Positions 11,489-23,198 of a DNA stretch of 64,000 nt are shown piece by piece. Under the pieces are notes generated by a model, which worked only from the letters and a program-made list of their open reading frames with translations, had not been told where the DNA came from and made no database searches. Position numbers and translations under genes: made by a program. Location of the stretch: NCBI GenBank assembly GCA_030844895.1, contig CM061224.1, forward strand, positions 72,238,567 to 72,302,566. Reading direction: 5' to 3'. This stretch comes from Ambrosia x helenae (lineage: Eukaryota; Streptophyta; Magnoliopsida; Asterales; Asteraceae). Each line of letters begins with the position of its first letter. The first letter of the stretch is position 1.

Positions 11489-12174
11489 TCTATACATATA
11501 ATAAACCAAAGTCATTTTAATGACATGGTACTTAAAGAGGCATTCTCTTCATTGAGTGTGTCATGTGTCATCCCATGTGGCATTGAGATATTTTAGAAAA
11601 AAAATAATTTAAAAACAAAATTGGATTTTCACCCTCATGTTTCCTCCCATAATTTTTAAACGTTAATATCTTTAATATACAAGATTTTTTAAAGAAAAAA
11701 AATTACACCAAATTAACGAGCGTTTTATTATCTTTCCAACGAGTACCATAATGCTATATAAAAAACGGAGAAATTTTTTTGTGGGGTTTTGTTCATACAG
11801 GAAAAAAACACAAATTGTTCAGGTAAATCATCATATATAGACAAGTCACTAATTATGTTTAAATCAGTAAATATGAATTTTTTTTTCAACCAGAGCCGAA
11901 TAGGTTAATAGAGTTATACGTTGTTTTAAGTTAGATATCAATATTAGTATGTTAGAGTTGTACATTTGTTTAGTCTTTACGATAGGTGTTAATATTAGAG
12001 TTACATTAAAGTTCTACATTCTTTTAGGTTAGGTGTTAGCATTGGAGTTGTACATTGTTAATTTGTTTTAGGTTAGATATCAATATTAGAGTTATACATC
12101 AGTCTATTTCATATGTAAAATTGATGTATCATATTAAATTTATCAACCCGGGACGCTCCCGGGATATAATCTAG
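11489..12174 (+). mobile_element. Non-autonomous Helitron
   Basis: Starts TCTATACATATAATAAACC after an A and ends CTAG before a T, the classic Helitron A^T site. The 3' hairpin at 12147-12163 has a perfect 7-bp stem (CCCGGGA / TCCCGGG, loop CGC), seven bases before CTAG. No coding capacity. An internal block at 11700-11815 is shared, inverted, with the Helitron at 33357-33924. Confidence 0.8.
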
Positions 12175-12423
12175 TAAATTTTATAAGAAATGTCGGTATG
12201 GTATTGGTACAAACATTTATTTTCATGGTTTCCTATTATAATCTAATTTTATTTCTTGAATGACTTGTATTTTTTAGCATTTTTTAAAACTTTAATAACC
12301 AACAGCGGAATTGAGTAAGTATTATCGGAAACGGTACAAGTATTCGGTTTTATGGTTTCGTTCAACGTAAAAAATGTGTAGATATCTTTTTGAGCATATC
12401 ATGACTTTATTTTTTTGGATTTT
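12175..12423. other. AT-rich spacer
   Basis: Nothing recognised. Confidence 0.5.
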
Positions 12424-12439
12424 ATGCTACATCAAATAA

Positions 12440-13749
12440 TATGTTATGGAGTGCCTTTCATGGATGTTGAAAAAGGCAAATAATATGGGAATTCTTAAAG
12501 GGATTATTTTATCGAACGACAATGTGGGTTTTAACCATCTTTTCTTTGCGGGTGATGCCTTAATCATTGGTGAATGATCTAAAGAGAATCTCCAAAACAC
12601 AGCGCGTATTCTTAGAATCTTTTATCTTTGTTCGGGACTCCGTATCAATATTCATAAGTCTAATTTATTCGGGATTGGTACGGAAGATGGAGAAGTGGAT
12701 AGTATGCTTGATGTCTTGGGATGTAGAAGAGGGATTTTTCCTTTTGTGTATTTGGGTATTAAAGTTGGTGCAAAAATGACTAGAATAAATAATTGGAGTT
12801 TGGTGGTGGATGTCATTAAGAATCAGTTAGCGGGTTGGCAAGCTAAACACCTTTCCATGGGTGGTCGTTTGATTCTGATTAAGTCCGTTTTGGAGAACTT
12901 ACCCATATACTACCTGTCTCTTTATAAAGCCCCCAAGGCGGTCTTAGAGAGCATCGAGGCGATTATGAGACGTTTTCTTTGGGCGGGTTGTAGTGCGGAT
13001 AAAAAGATCAATTGGGTGGCTTGGGATGTCATAACTACCTCTAAGAATATGGGTGTTCTTGGCTTATCAAAATTGGAGGATGTTAATGACGCGCTTCTCC
13101 TTAAATGGGCATGGCGCTTTAAATCGGGTGGGGATTGTTTATGGAAGAAAGTGGTTATTGGGTGTCATGGCCTTAGTAGATCTTGGTTTTCTCTTCCTTG
13201 TACCACTTCCGCTAGTGGATGTTGGAAACAAATAACTAAGATTTATGACAAAGAGATTGGGAGCGGTAGTAATTTTGACAGTTTTTTTGAAGGTATTGTG
13301 GGAGATGGTTCATCGATCAGATTCTGGGTGGACTCGTGGCTCACTGAAGGCCCTCTTCGGTTATATTATCCACATTTATATAGACTTGAGAAACAAAAGT
13401 GGGTGATGGTTTCGGAGAGGTTGAAGGTAGTGGATGGCATCAAAAATATGCATTGGCAGTGGCGTTCGATTCCTTCATCAGCTACTGAAGTTTCAGAGCT
13501 GTTCAATTTGATGGACAACATTTATAATTTTGAATGGAAAGGTGGTAGAGATAAATGGAGGTGGAAGGCCTGCTCATCCGGTGTTTTTTTCTGTCTCCAG
13601 CGCTAAGAAGTTGTTGGCTGATCCGTCCAACATCAGTCAGGTCAAGATGCGCCGGAAGGTTTGGGTTCCTATGAAAGTTAAGATTATGGTGTGGAGATCT
13701 CTTATTAACCGGTTGCCGACCAAAACTGAATTGCATAAAAGGGGGGTTA
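12440..13749 (+). pseudogene. LINE ORF2, reverse transcriptase C-terminal half
   Basis: Enters within the RT palm (VMECLSWMLKKA..., HLFFAGDALIIG) and continues through SGLRINIHKSNLFGIG, FVYLGIKVGAKM, LSMGGRLILIKSVL and the long linker toward the zf-RVT region, stopping at LPTKTELHKRGV where the LTR is inserted. The catalytic F/YADD motif reads FAGD, with Asp replaced by Gly, and a stop codon follows it. Frameshifts occur near 12570-12690 and 13590. The enzyme copied LINE RNA into DNA at nicked target sites; this copy is dead. The endonuclease half is missing because of 5' truncation, not later deletion, as the duplication directly abuts the RT sequence. Confidence 0.8.
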
Positions 13750-15785
13750 TGTAACACCCCAACCGATGGCGGAAACATCGAGGTGTCACGTAGTGACGAT
13801 TGTTCAATAGCACATGGACTAAATTGTAAATAATAATAGCAAGTAACTTCCATTATTCAAAACGAAATACAAAGAGTCTTAATAGAAATCTCAAACATAA
13901 ATAGTAAATGTTCAACTTTTATTTAAGCACTAGGTCCAGCCTAAGCGTGAAAAGCATGCAAGATCAAACTTCACCTGAAACATGTACAAAATAATTTGTC
14001 AACACATATAATGCATTGTTGAGTATATCCATTTTCGTTCAAACAGTAATTTGCAATTTATGTGCCTTGATGTTTGTAATATGTAAAAGGGTCAAAATCA
14101 AGCCTCACATCGTTCAATAATCGTTCACACATCATTGTTCAAGAAAACCATAACAAAATTCGTAGTACTACTCATTGTTAGGTGCGACCCAAAGGTTAAT
14201 GACTTTGACAAATCGTTCATACAATTCACACAAAACATATCAAGAGCACATTGCTTTGTAAATAACATACGTAAGTTTAATAATAATGGTACATGAATCA
14301 CCCCAAAAGAGTAAAACAATATAAAAGGGGAAAGATATACTCACAGTTTCGCTAAATATAAACTCCACGAAAGTTCGTCGTAAAGGATTTAGAATTCCGA
14401 AGAACTCAACCTATACATGATAGAATACTAATGAGGAAATAACTTAAAAGTCTAAGGCAACCAAAATCTAAGGCATTAGGGTTTACTAGACTTGTGTAGG
14501 GAAGATGAAATTTTTTATAATAATTTGAACAATAGTTTTGAACTAAATATATAACGATTAATTAAATAAGCGACTAAAACACTTATGTATTCCACACTTA
14601 GAAACATTTTCTATTTTATAGAAAAATATCCACGAAAAAGATTTTATGATTTATATTTGCTTATACAATTTATTATATCTAATTTAAATATAAATAATAT
14701 GAGATATGATCCAAAAATGATATTTTTATGAAAACTAATTATTTTATGAGGTGAAATACTGAAAAAAAATATTTCCATAATTTCATTCAATTTATTAGCA
14801 TTTAAAACTTATTTAATGAGTTTAAATATTGTTTTAATGATTTAAAAATAGTAAAAATACCAAAAATAATCATTTTATGAGAAATTACATTTTATTTCAG
14901 TTTATTATATATAAAAATAAATCTCTGGAAAATTTGAGGCTAAAATCACTTAAAATGAATTTTTAATCATTTAATTATGATTAAAACAAATTAAATCAAG
15001 AAAAATAGGAAAATAATATATTTTTCAGAAAATAAAAATATGTTAATTTTCTTTAAGGTGTCAAGATGTTTCTCCTAAATTTTCATAATTTTTGAAGTAA
15101 AAATGAATTTTCTAATAATATTATAAGATTTAACTAATATATATAATATAAACAAATAAATATAAGAAGAAAAGGAAACAAAAGAAAAGAAAGAAAAAAA
15201 AAAAACGCTGCCCATGGGACTCGAACCCGAGCAGATGGGGTACCCACACACATACACAATCACTAAACCAAACCACATCTTGTTAAAAGCTTCAAAAAAA
15301 AAAAAAAATACTTAAACAATTCCTACACTTCATCTTCTTCCCCAAACCATAAACCCTAACCCTAGATTTTTAGGAACCTTCAATTCGTAAAGATTAGAAC
15401 CCGATTCAAGAGGGCTTTTAAAGAGCATGATTAAAGGAGTAAAATGGCACCAAAAACAAGAGCTTACAATACGTATTTTGGCCGGAAAATGAGCTTCAAA
15501 GTCGCGACAAAGAGACACGAATTGGAGCCCTTCTAGACGTTTTTACTTGGTGTTTTTTAGTGGGTTTTGAAGAGAAAGAGTGCAGAAAACTAAAGCTACG
15601 ATCGGTATTTATAATAGTCTTGTAAAAGTGGCGTTTTGTAAAGCTTAAATATTCCGGCGGTTACAACATTAAACCCGGTTATAAAATGCTTAAAAACGCA
15701 TGTTTTTGACTTAATTATGAAGGGAATTCAAAGGATTTAGATGAAGAAACGTAAACCCCATAAAAATTTTGCGAGCTATGTAACA
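13750..15785 (-). mobile_element. Solo LTR of a Ty3/gypsy element
   Basis: Starts TGTAACACCCCAACCG on the plus strand and ends near TGTAACA; the internal region of the element is absent. The first 75 bases match the LTRs at 21649, 29354 and 60177. By its TATA box (TATAAATA, minus strand, 15606-15613) and comparison with the full element, the transcriptional direction is minus. The interior matches the relic at 44.58-48.24 kb. A clear 5-bp duplication is not visible, so the right edge is uncertain by a few bases. Confidence 0.75.
15207..15282 (-). promoter_or_regulatory. tRNA-like module in solo LTR
   Basis: Reverse complement of 15217-15227 is GGTTCGAGTCC, a perfect polymerase III B-box / T-loop. 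About 30-40 bases upstream on that strand a weak A-box-like TTTAGTGATTG occurs. It lies downstream of the LTR TATA box in the sense direction. Confidence 0.5.
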
Positions 15786-16122
15786 TGGATGTCGAAACGA
15801 ATACGCATTTATTCACAGGTTGTTTGTTCAGCGCCGAAGTGTGGTACCGGGTGTAGGCTTGGTGTCGGTTGAATCCGTTACTTATCTTTTATGTTGCCGA
15901 TTTAATGGAGATTACGAGCTCCCAACCGTTCACTAAAAAAGCCAAGTACATCCTATTTTTGGTTTAAACATAGATCTAAATTGTAATGTTTAGAGTGGAT
16001 TGATTGGTGTAAATACCCATTAGACATGGTGTAATTTTGGTTTATGGCCGGGAGGTCCTTTCTTTAAGGATGCTCATGATTGTTTTTTAATGAAATTTAC
16101 TTTAAAAAAATAAAAAATAAAA
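15786..16122 (+). pseudogene. LINE ORF2 C-terminus and 3' UTR
   Basis: Continuation of the LINE beyond the solo LTR. NMDVETNTHLFTGC gives the zf-RVT-type Cys/His block, followed by a stop and a short 3' UTR that ends in an A-rich tail. It is the distal part of the frame at 12440-13749. Confidence 0.7.
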
Positions 16123-16138
16123 ATGCTATATCAAATAA

Positions 16139-16500
16139 CGATGATGTAACAAAGCACACTAATACTAATCGAATTATCGTTTCAATAGATGATAAATCCA
16201 CTCTAGTTATAATCAGTAAACACTGGTTAAAAAGGAAATAAAACTAAAAAATAAATGTTATTAGGTGTATGGTATTTTTAAAGCCCCACTTACGGTGTGC
16301 GCATATAATGTATATATGTGTGGCCTTTGGGGGCAAAAGTAAAGTTGCACTAGTTTTAACGTTATTTTACTAATTTCGTGAAAATAACGTTAAAAACGAC
16401 GGACGGTTAATCATGCATCATGTGGTGGTGTGGATAGCCAAAATACAAAGGGTTACATGCACCGATCGGGTTTGTCCCGATTGCTAAGTGTTATGTGCCT
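16139..16500. other. Spacer without recognised features
   Basis: No coding or repeat signal identified. Confidence 0.5.
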
Positions 16501-16665
16501 TATGTCCAAGGCTTGATACCAAATCACATCGAGCTCGGGGTCTCACTAGAAGCAGCCTCTCTATTCTTAGGGGTAGAGGTAAGGTTGTCTACATCTTACC
16601 ATCCTCAGACCCTACCTTAGCTTTTGCTATAGGTGGGATTAACTGAGTATGATGATGATGATGAG
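16501..16665 (+). mobile_element. RTE/SINE-type 3' tail fragment
   Basis: Contains GGTCTCACTAGAAGCAGCC, a CTCTAT...GGGGTAGAGGTAAGG hairpin-like block, CTCAGACCCTACC and a (GAT)n end. The same 3' module terminates the RTE LINE at 51119-52022. In plants this tail is known from Au-like SINEs and their RTE partners. The 5' head is not recognised, so SINE and truncated LINE cannot be separated. Confidence 0.6.
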
Positions 16666-16854
16666 GTGTATTGTATTTTTCTTGTATTATAGCGAAAGAC
16701 TTTGAATCCCACAACTTATGAGGACAAACCAGAAATAAAATAAAAATTAAAAGTTAGTTGGCGTGAGATTTTCTTTTTTTGTATTTTTCAAAAGACTTTC
16801 TAGAGGAAAACCAAGGTAGTTTCATATTACCAATAAAACTCATTTGTCCTACCT

Positions 16855-19676
16855 TTTTTTTTTGAACATAAACTTTCATTAACAAGGCCGGACCTCAAAA
16901 CGAAGGACCGCCACAATTACAACAAATACATCGGGTATTTCGACCAATCCTGCCATTCCAATTGATCGAGATTGGAACGGTTTTTAAGCCACAAAAAAGA
17001 CATAGCTTTAACAAAAGCAACAACCTCTATGACTTTAGCATTAGAACTATCAAAGATTCTATTGTTCCTAGTGATCCAAAGCGCCCAACACACCACCATC
17101 AAAATACCTCTCAATATCCTTTTGTACCACTTGGTTTGCTTACCCAGCGCATCCGACAACTTCAACACATCTTTAAATTCTGAAAAAGCAACCGGTCTAA
17201 CCTTGCACCAGCTCCAGATCCCTTCCCAAACACTTTTGGAAAAACCACATTGAATAAACAGATGCGTAGCTGATTCTGGAAAAGCATCGCATAAAGGGCA
17301 TGAGTCGTCTGGAATGTATAAATTCCGCTGCAGTAACGCCAATCGAGTCGGAATTCTGTCCAGCTCTATTCTCCACACCAGAATATTAATCTTACTCGGC
17401 ACCCACGACTCCCATCGCATCTGCTGTTGTCTTTGCACTGTTGTATCCTTTTGCAGCATTTCTTTTACTTTAGCCACAGAGAACGACCCTACCGCATCTG
17501 CCGACCACTGCCACCTGTCTTTGCCTCCCCTAAAAACCACTTTAGAAAGCATAACCTCCACATCTTGGATTTCAGAGATAAGGCCGACAGAAGTAGCATT
17601 CAAATTCCATTCTCGAGTAGGCCTAACCAGGATCCCGTCTGCACGAAGACGATCAAAAACACTGCTGCTTCTTTTCTTTTCTATCGCATACAGACATGGC
17701 CAACGGTCTTTTAAGGGAACATCTCCATACCAAACGTCTTTCCAGAAATTGATATCTTTGCCATTGCCGATAACACCCTTAATCCAGAAATGAGTTTTCT
17801 TCCCACCAATAACCAGCTTATCAAGATGATTGACGATCTTTTTCCAACACCCTGAAATATCTTTTTTGAGCGGAAGCGAAGTCCACTTTTGTCTACCATC
17901 ATGAATACTCAACACTATTTTCCTCCACATACTATCCACTTCATGCTTATAACGCCAAGCCCACTTAACGAGAAGAGCCGAGTTCACCTCCTGAATTCTG
18001 GAAATACCCAAACCACCCTCCTTTTTAGACTTCGTGACAATGTCCCATGCGACCCAATGAAGACCACGCCCTTCCTTAGAACCACACCAAAGGAAATGAC
18101 GCATAGTTTTCTCAATAGCATTCGTAACTTCCACCGGGGCTTTATATAAAGATAAATAATAGACGGGGATACTAGAGAGGACCGACTTAATCAAAGTAAG
18201 CCTACCCCCAATCGATAAAAGATTAGCTTTCCAGGATTGCAATCTACCTTTAATATTGTCAATGACTCCACTCCAATTCGCAACTCGGCTCATGTTGGCA
18301 CCAACTTTTATACCCAAGTAATCAAAAGGGAGTCTCCCAACTTTACACCCAAAATACGATGCCATAAACACCACCTCATTATCGTCTACACCCACCCCAA
18401 ATAATTGAGACTTTTGAATGTTGATCTTTAATCCCGAACACATATGAAAAATCCTCAGGATGCGATCAACACTCTTGATATTTTGTTTATTCCACCTCCC
18501 AAGAAGCAAAGCATCATCAGCAAATAACAAGTGATTCAATACCGGCCCTTCTTTACTAATCTCAATCCCTTCCATGACTCCAACAGAGCACGCATTAGAG
18601 ACCAAACTCGACAATGCTTCCATTACAATAAGAAATAAAAATGGTGAGAGTGGATCCCCCTGCCGAAGCCCTTTTTGGCATTGGAACTCAAAAGTAGGAG
18701 AACCGTTAACCAAAACCGAAGAGCGAGCCGATTGAAGGACCCCTCTAACCCATCGATTCCACCTACTAGGAAAGCCCATTTGCTCTAAGATAGACAATAA
18801 GAAATCCCAACTAACATTGTCATACGCCTTCTCAAAGTCAATTTTTAATAAAAACGCCGGTAATCTACTCTTCTTGAGCCAAGCGATAACTTCATTAAGA
18901 ACTAAGGGCCCATCTAAGATAAACCTGTCTTTCAGGAAAGCCGACTGGTTCTCTGAAATAACTTGCCCAACCACTTTCTTCATACGCGAAGCCAAGACTT
19001 TAGATATAATTTTGCTGATCACTCCCACTAAGTTGATTGGTCTATAGTCTCGAAGCCCCACTGGAGTCTTATTCTTGGCTATCAAAGTGATGTGAGAAGT
19101 GCTGCATCCTTTACTAATGCTCCCGTTCTCAAAAAACTCTTCAAACACTTTGAAAACATCATCTTCAATATACTTCCAAAAATGCTTGATAAATTTAAAA
19201 TTGAAACCGTCCGGGCCAGGAGCCCGGTCCGAGCCACAATCAAAAACAGCTTCTCGAATTTCCTCCCTGGAGAAATCTTTAACCAAGTCCGTAAGGCTCT
19301 CCTCATGGACCTGTTTAAAAAACGGGCAAGACAAAACAGGCCTATGATCAACTTCCTCCCTAAAAAGATTTCTGTAAAAACTTAACACTTCCTTTTTTAC
19401 CAACGTCGGCTTAGCAACCCAAACCCCATTAACCATGAGACCCGGAATCGCATTCGTCGCCTTCCTACCATTAATACAACGATGAAAGAACCCCGTATTA
19501 TCATCACCCAACGAGGCCCATCTAACCCGAGATTTTTGAACCACATCTTTGTGAGCAAACATCCGCAATTTTTCCAGCTCAGCTTTGCTTTCTTCCCAAA
19601 TCCAAAGATCCTCCTCTTCTAAATCGTTCTCTTCCATAATATTTTCACCTTTCCCACTTTGATTTTCTTTGGCTTA
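16855..19676 (-). mobile_element. 5'-truncated L1-type LINE
   Basis: Minus-strand element ending in a poly(A), seen as T's at 16855-16863. The 5' end is near 19676, just upstream of the open frame. No target duplication could be matched. Confidence 0.7.
16917..19637 (-). CDS. LINE ORF2 fragment: reverse transcriptase plus zf-RVT, 906 aa, uninterrupted
   Basis: Residues about 1-110 match the region between endonuclease and RT (LGDDNTGFFHRCINGRKATN). The RT domain spans about 130-420 with APGPDGFNFKF, DYRPINLVGV, ENQSAFLKDRFILDG, KIDFEKAYDNVSW, GLRQGDPLSPFLF and an intact FADDALLLG near residue 370. LSIGGRLTLIKSVLSSIPVY follows, and a C-terminal CPLCDAFPESATHLFIQC (about residue 780) gives the zf-RVT Cys/His cluster. 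The apurinic endonuclease normally ahead of the RT is missing, so the element is 5'-truncated and cannot start a cycle alone. The frame is nevertheless free of stops for 2.7 kb, and the first in-frame stop upstream is at about 19672. The listed ATG is simply the first Met. Fairly recent insertion (inference). Confidence 0.8.
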   Translation of the reverse strand: MEENDLEEEDLWIWEESKAELEKLRMFAHKDVVQKSRVRWASLGDDNTGFFHRCINGRKATNAIPGLMVNGVWVAKPTLVKKEVLSFYRNLFREEVDHRPVLSCPFFKQVHEESLTDLVKDFSREEIREAVFDCGSDRAPGPDGFNFKFIKHFWKYIEDDVFKVFEEFFENGSISKGCSTSHITLIAKNKTPVGLRDYRPINLVGVISKIISKVLASRMKKVVGQVISENQSAFLKDRFILDGPLVLNEVIAWLKKSRLPAFLLKIDFEKAYDNVSWDFLLSILEQMGFPSRWNRWVRGVLQSARSSVLVNGSPTFEFQCQKGLRQGDPLSPFLFLIVMEALSSLVSNACSVGVMEGIEISKEGPVLNHLLFADDALLLGRWNKQNIKSVDRILRIFHMCSGLKINIQKSQLFGVGVDDNEVVFMASYFGCKVGRLPFDYLGIKVGANMSRVANWSGVIDNIKGRLQSWKANLLSIGGRLTLIKSVLSSIPVYYLSLYKAPVEVTNAIEKTMRHFLWCGSKEGRGLHWVAWDIVTKSKKEGGLGISRIQEVNSALLVKWAWRYKHEVDSMWRKIVLSIHDGRQKWTSLPLKKDISGCWKKIVNHLDKLVIGGKKTHFWIKGVIGNGKDINFWKDVWYGDVPLKDRWPCLYAIEKKRSSSVFDRLRADGILVRPTREWNLNATSVGLISEIQDVEVMLSKVVFRGGKDRWQWSADAVGSFSVAKVKEMLQKDTTVQRQQQMRWESWVPSKINILVWRIELDRIPTRLALLQRNLYIPDDSCPLCDAFPESATHLFIQCGFSKSVWEGIWSWCKVRPVAFSEFKDVLKLSDALGKQTKWYKRILRGILMVVCWALWITRNNRIFDSSNAKVIEVVAFVKAMSFLWLKNRSNLDQLEWQDWSKYPMYLL

Positions 19677-20531
19677 GGTAATTAACTAATTAATAATTGC
19701 CCGCACTACCCGATTTAAGCCATGACGTACGTAATGAACGTTAAAGATGAGGTGACATGTAAACCAACGTTGCATATAATTCCTTTCTTGTGTTAAAGGA
19801 ATTCAAAGAGATTATTCAATAGCATATTAACTAAATGCTAAGAGACTGAAATGATTTTTTTTTTCCTTCTTTAAAACAAAATTCACTAAAAAGTATGATA
19901 TGAGATGCAATTTTTAGAAGACCTCTTTTTTTCCATAAATTACTATTCGGTTTGAAATCAATCATAGTCTATTCGCTACATTAATGTTTGGAATATTTGG
20001 TGCAAGTTCGAACTATCTAGTATTGGGTGGTGATTTGTTCTCTGTTATTTTGTATATATTTGGTGTTTTATGATGTAAGGTGTATGCTAGTTTCCCGTTA
20101 GTTTGGTGGAATAAAATCTTTCGTTGATCGTTCAAAAAAAAAACTTCAATTCAGACGGTTATATGACGGTTTCACTACCTCTGTTACCGACCAACCGTCA
20201 GATAGCATCAATCAACCGTAACACGTAAAAACAACCTACAAATTCAGGCGGTTTCATATTTATCTCTGTCTGGCCAACCATCAGCCAGAATCAATCAGTG
20301 TGAACACAAAACACATGGAAGTTTCAGAATTGGATAGAGGGGGAAATAGGCGGTAACCCACGATTAATCAATTTCACAAATCAAGTCGTGTTCGAATGTA
20401 TTATCTGGATAAAAAAATCTTATTAGTTGCCTAATTACGCCAAGAATTAGGGTTCAGGAAGGTCTTGAAGATGAATCGATATGATTTTTGCTGTTGAAGA
20501 TGTAATCTACATCTACATCTACATCTACACT
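19677..20531. other. Spacer with LINE-like tail and small duplications
   Basis: 20030-20142 ends TTTCGTTGATCGTTCAAAAAAAAAA and resembles an isolated LINE 3' end. A loose duplication with AATTCAGACGG...CAACCGTCAG and AATTCAGGCGG...CAACCATCAG follows at 20148-20300. An (ATCTAC)n microsatellite lies at 20503-20530. No gene. Confidence 0.5.
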
Positions 20532-23198
20532 TCTACACTATATAATAAAAGAAAACATATGAGGGACACATGGCACTCCCTCATGAATTCTCTCATTTTA
20601 TTATTTAATACAATAAATTCAAATTTAAATATAATAATTGATTTGCAAAAGCATATTATAAATTTATTAAATTGAATTGTATTAATTATATTAATAATCA
20701 TAGTTGTAACTGAAATCATTAATAAAAGAAAACACATGACTCTTTTACAATATTTGATATGTTATTCTAAGTTTAAAATTAAGTTTGATACAATATTTGA
20801 CAAATGATTATTAAGTTGTTTTTTATTTTGGTCATTGTTTTAGATGTTAAACTATGCTCAACAAATACATATTAATTTTAATACTTAAAATTCAAAAGTT
20901 AAATAAAGAAATTAAGAATAACACAATGCAATTAGTCAAGCTTTTTTGTGAGACTTTCATGTTGTTCAAAAAAATAAATAAAATATATTCTATGTTTTTT
21001 TTTAAATCAATTAATATAATTATATTATAATTCAAAATTAGAAATAAATTATTAAACATAATTTGAAAATGTTTATGAACTAACAAAAGTAATCTTTATT
21101 AAAATTTTTATTTTTTTAAGATAGCGTATTTATGTGTTATTAAATTTAAATCGTGTACCTTAAAAACGTGTTTTTAATATGTGGTCTTTCACTCTAAGTT
21201 TAAAACTATATTTCTTACAATATTCTGAACAAAAAAAATAAAAAAACTCAATTCACATTAATTAAATATTTGATTTAATACAAAACTAAATATGTTTGGC
21301 TATTTTCGTATTATAATACCTTCAGATATAAAATACATTTTATATATGAAAAATCATTATTTGAAATCTTCATTGACTTTGTTTTTTCAATTACTTCAAT
21401 AGAGAAATGCAATAGCTAAACCGTGTTTTCATTACTAATTCGTTTCAATCTTTATTTCCATGCTATTAATTCACAATTTTTTTTATAATACAATAAAACT
21501 GAACCAATAAATGTCATTATGTTTAAGGAACTTGATGTTAAAAAAATGATTATACACTCAAGGTTAGAAATACTTTGGCTTTGGGATAAACTTGATGTAA
21601 ATTTCAAAATGAACAATGCTCGATTGGGATGGTTTAACGGATGAGGAGTGTAACACCCCAACCGATGGCGGAAACATCGAGGTGTCACGTATTGATGAGT
21701 ATACAGTAGCACATGGTAATCCAGATTTTAATTGGAAATAAATATTAAATTGTAAATATCCAAAAATTGAAATACATGAGAGTTTTGAATGTGGAAATCT
21801 AATACATCACACAAGAATCAAGCATGCATAGACTCCTTATTTTCTTCATAAATACTCTAATCTTCAAGCATCATTATCACCTGTTGAGTTGTAAAAATGG
21901 GGGGGGGGGTCAACTAGAAGTTGGTGAGAATACATAATCCATGTTAAGCATATAGTTTAAGTATAAAAGTCTAGCAATTCGTATGTCTATCGTAAATTTA
22001 AGTCTACATGCATAGAATAATATGTTGACATAATCAAACCTCCGACTAGTTTAGGTCCATCCCGTCATCTACGGTTCACCTTAGTAATATGTTGAACGAT
22101 AACAATCACCCACGTGACCTATGTAGGAGGTACACGTATCCGGGTGGGGTTGTCAATCCAATAGATCTATTATTGAGTATCGCCGGCTTGGCCATAGCTA
22201 ATGATTATGTAAATGTTGAAACTCGTTGAAACTCGTTGAAACTGTTGACTAATACATGAGGCAATAAAGTTTACTTCTAGACATGTATGTTGAAGTGCTT
22301 AAAATTGTTGCAAAGTATAAAGAATCGCATAAACAGGATTACGTAAACTCACCTTGGTATAGTTTTTGGTATTGAGAAATAGTATAAGTGTAGCCCAATA
22401 GTTTGCCAAGTGTTACCCTATGTATAAGGTAACAAATAAGTCTAAGTCTAACTAGTTTATAAGTATATCCTAGGGTTTCGATTTGGGGATATCCAATTTG
22501 TTGAATTTAAAATAAAATGTTAATTAAATAAAGGGAAATATGATAATTAAATAAAAGAAAGTCTTTTTATAACATTTGAATTTAGAATGTTCACAATAAT
22601 GTGTTTGAAGTATAAAAATAATTTTTATAAAATTATTTCCTTTAAAATAGATTTTTAAATCTATTTATTACAAATTGCCAAAATTTAACTTTAATATCTA
22701 AAAATACTAAAATTAAAGTATTATTATTTTAAAAATCATATTTCTGTTCTAAATATTTTAAAATAAATTGTATAAAATTTTGGTGCAAAAATAATGAAAA
22801 TTGAATTTATTATGATTTAATTATGATTAAATCTAACAAAAATTGATTAAAAATATAAAATAAATGATTTTTCTGAATTAAAAATTATTTCAGTAAAGTT
22901 TAACTCTATACAAACTCAGGATAATTTTTGTAGAATTTAATAAAATTGTTTTGATATTTTAATGGATTTTTATAAATATAATAGTATAAAATTGATTTAA
23001 TTATTATAAATATTAAATAAATGAATTTTAGAAAAATAAAAATTGTAAATAAAACTTTTAACTCAGATTTAATAAATATAATTTTTTTAGAATTTATAAA
23101 ATAGTTTTAATATTTAAAAACGAATTTATAAGTTTTAAATGTATAATATATATAATAATGATTTGTTGTTTTAAAAATGAAAAAAGAAAAGAAAGGAA

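Larger units (their letters stand above)
12440..16122 (+). mobile_element. 5'-truncated L1-type LINE split by a solo LTR
   Basis: Flanked by a 16-bp target-site duplication with one mismatch (12424-12439 ATGCTACATCAAATAA; 16123-16138 ATGCTATATCAAATAA). It ends in an A-rich tail at 16104-16122. It starts inside the reverse transcriptase domain and is interrupted at 13750-15785 by a gypsy solo LTR. Confidence 0.8.

Noticed and set aside
17314..17793. 159-codon plus-strand open frame
   Set aside because: Shadow of the LINE ORF2 on the opposite strand.
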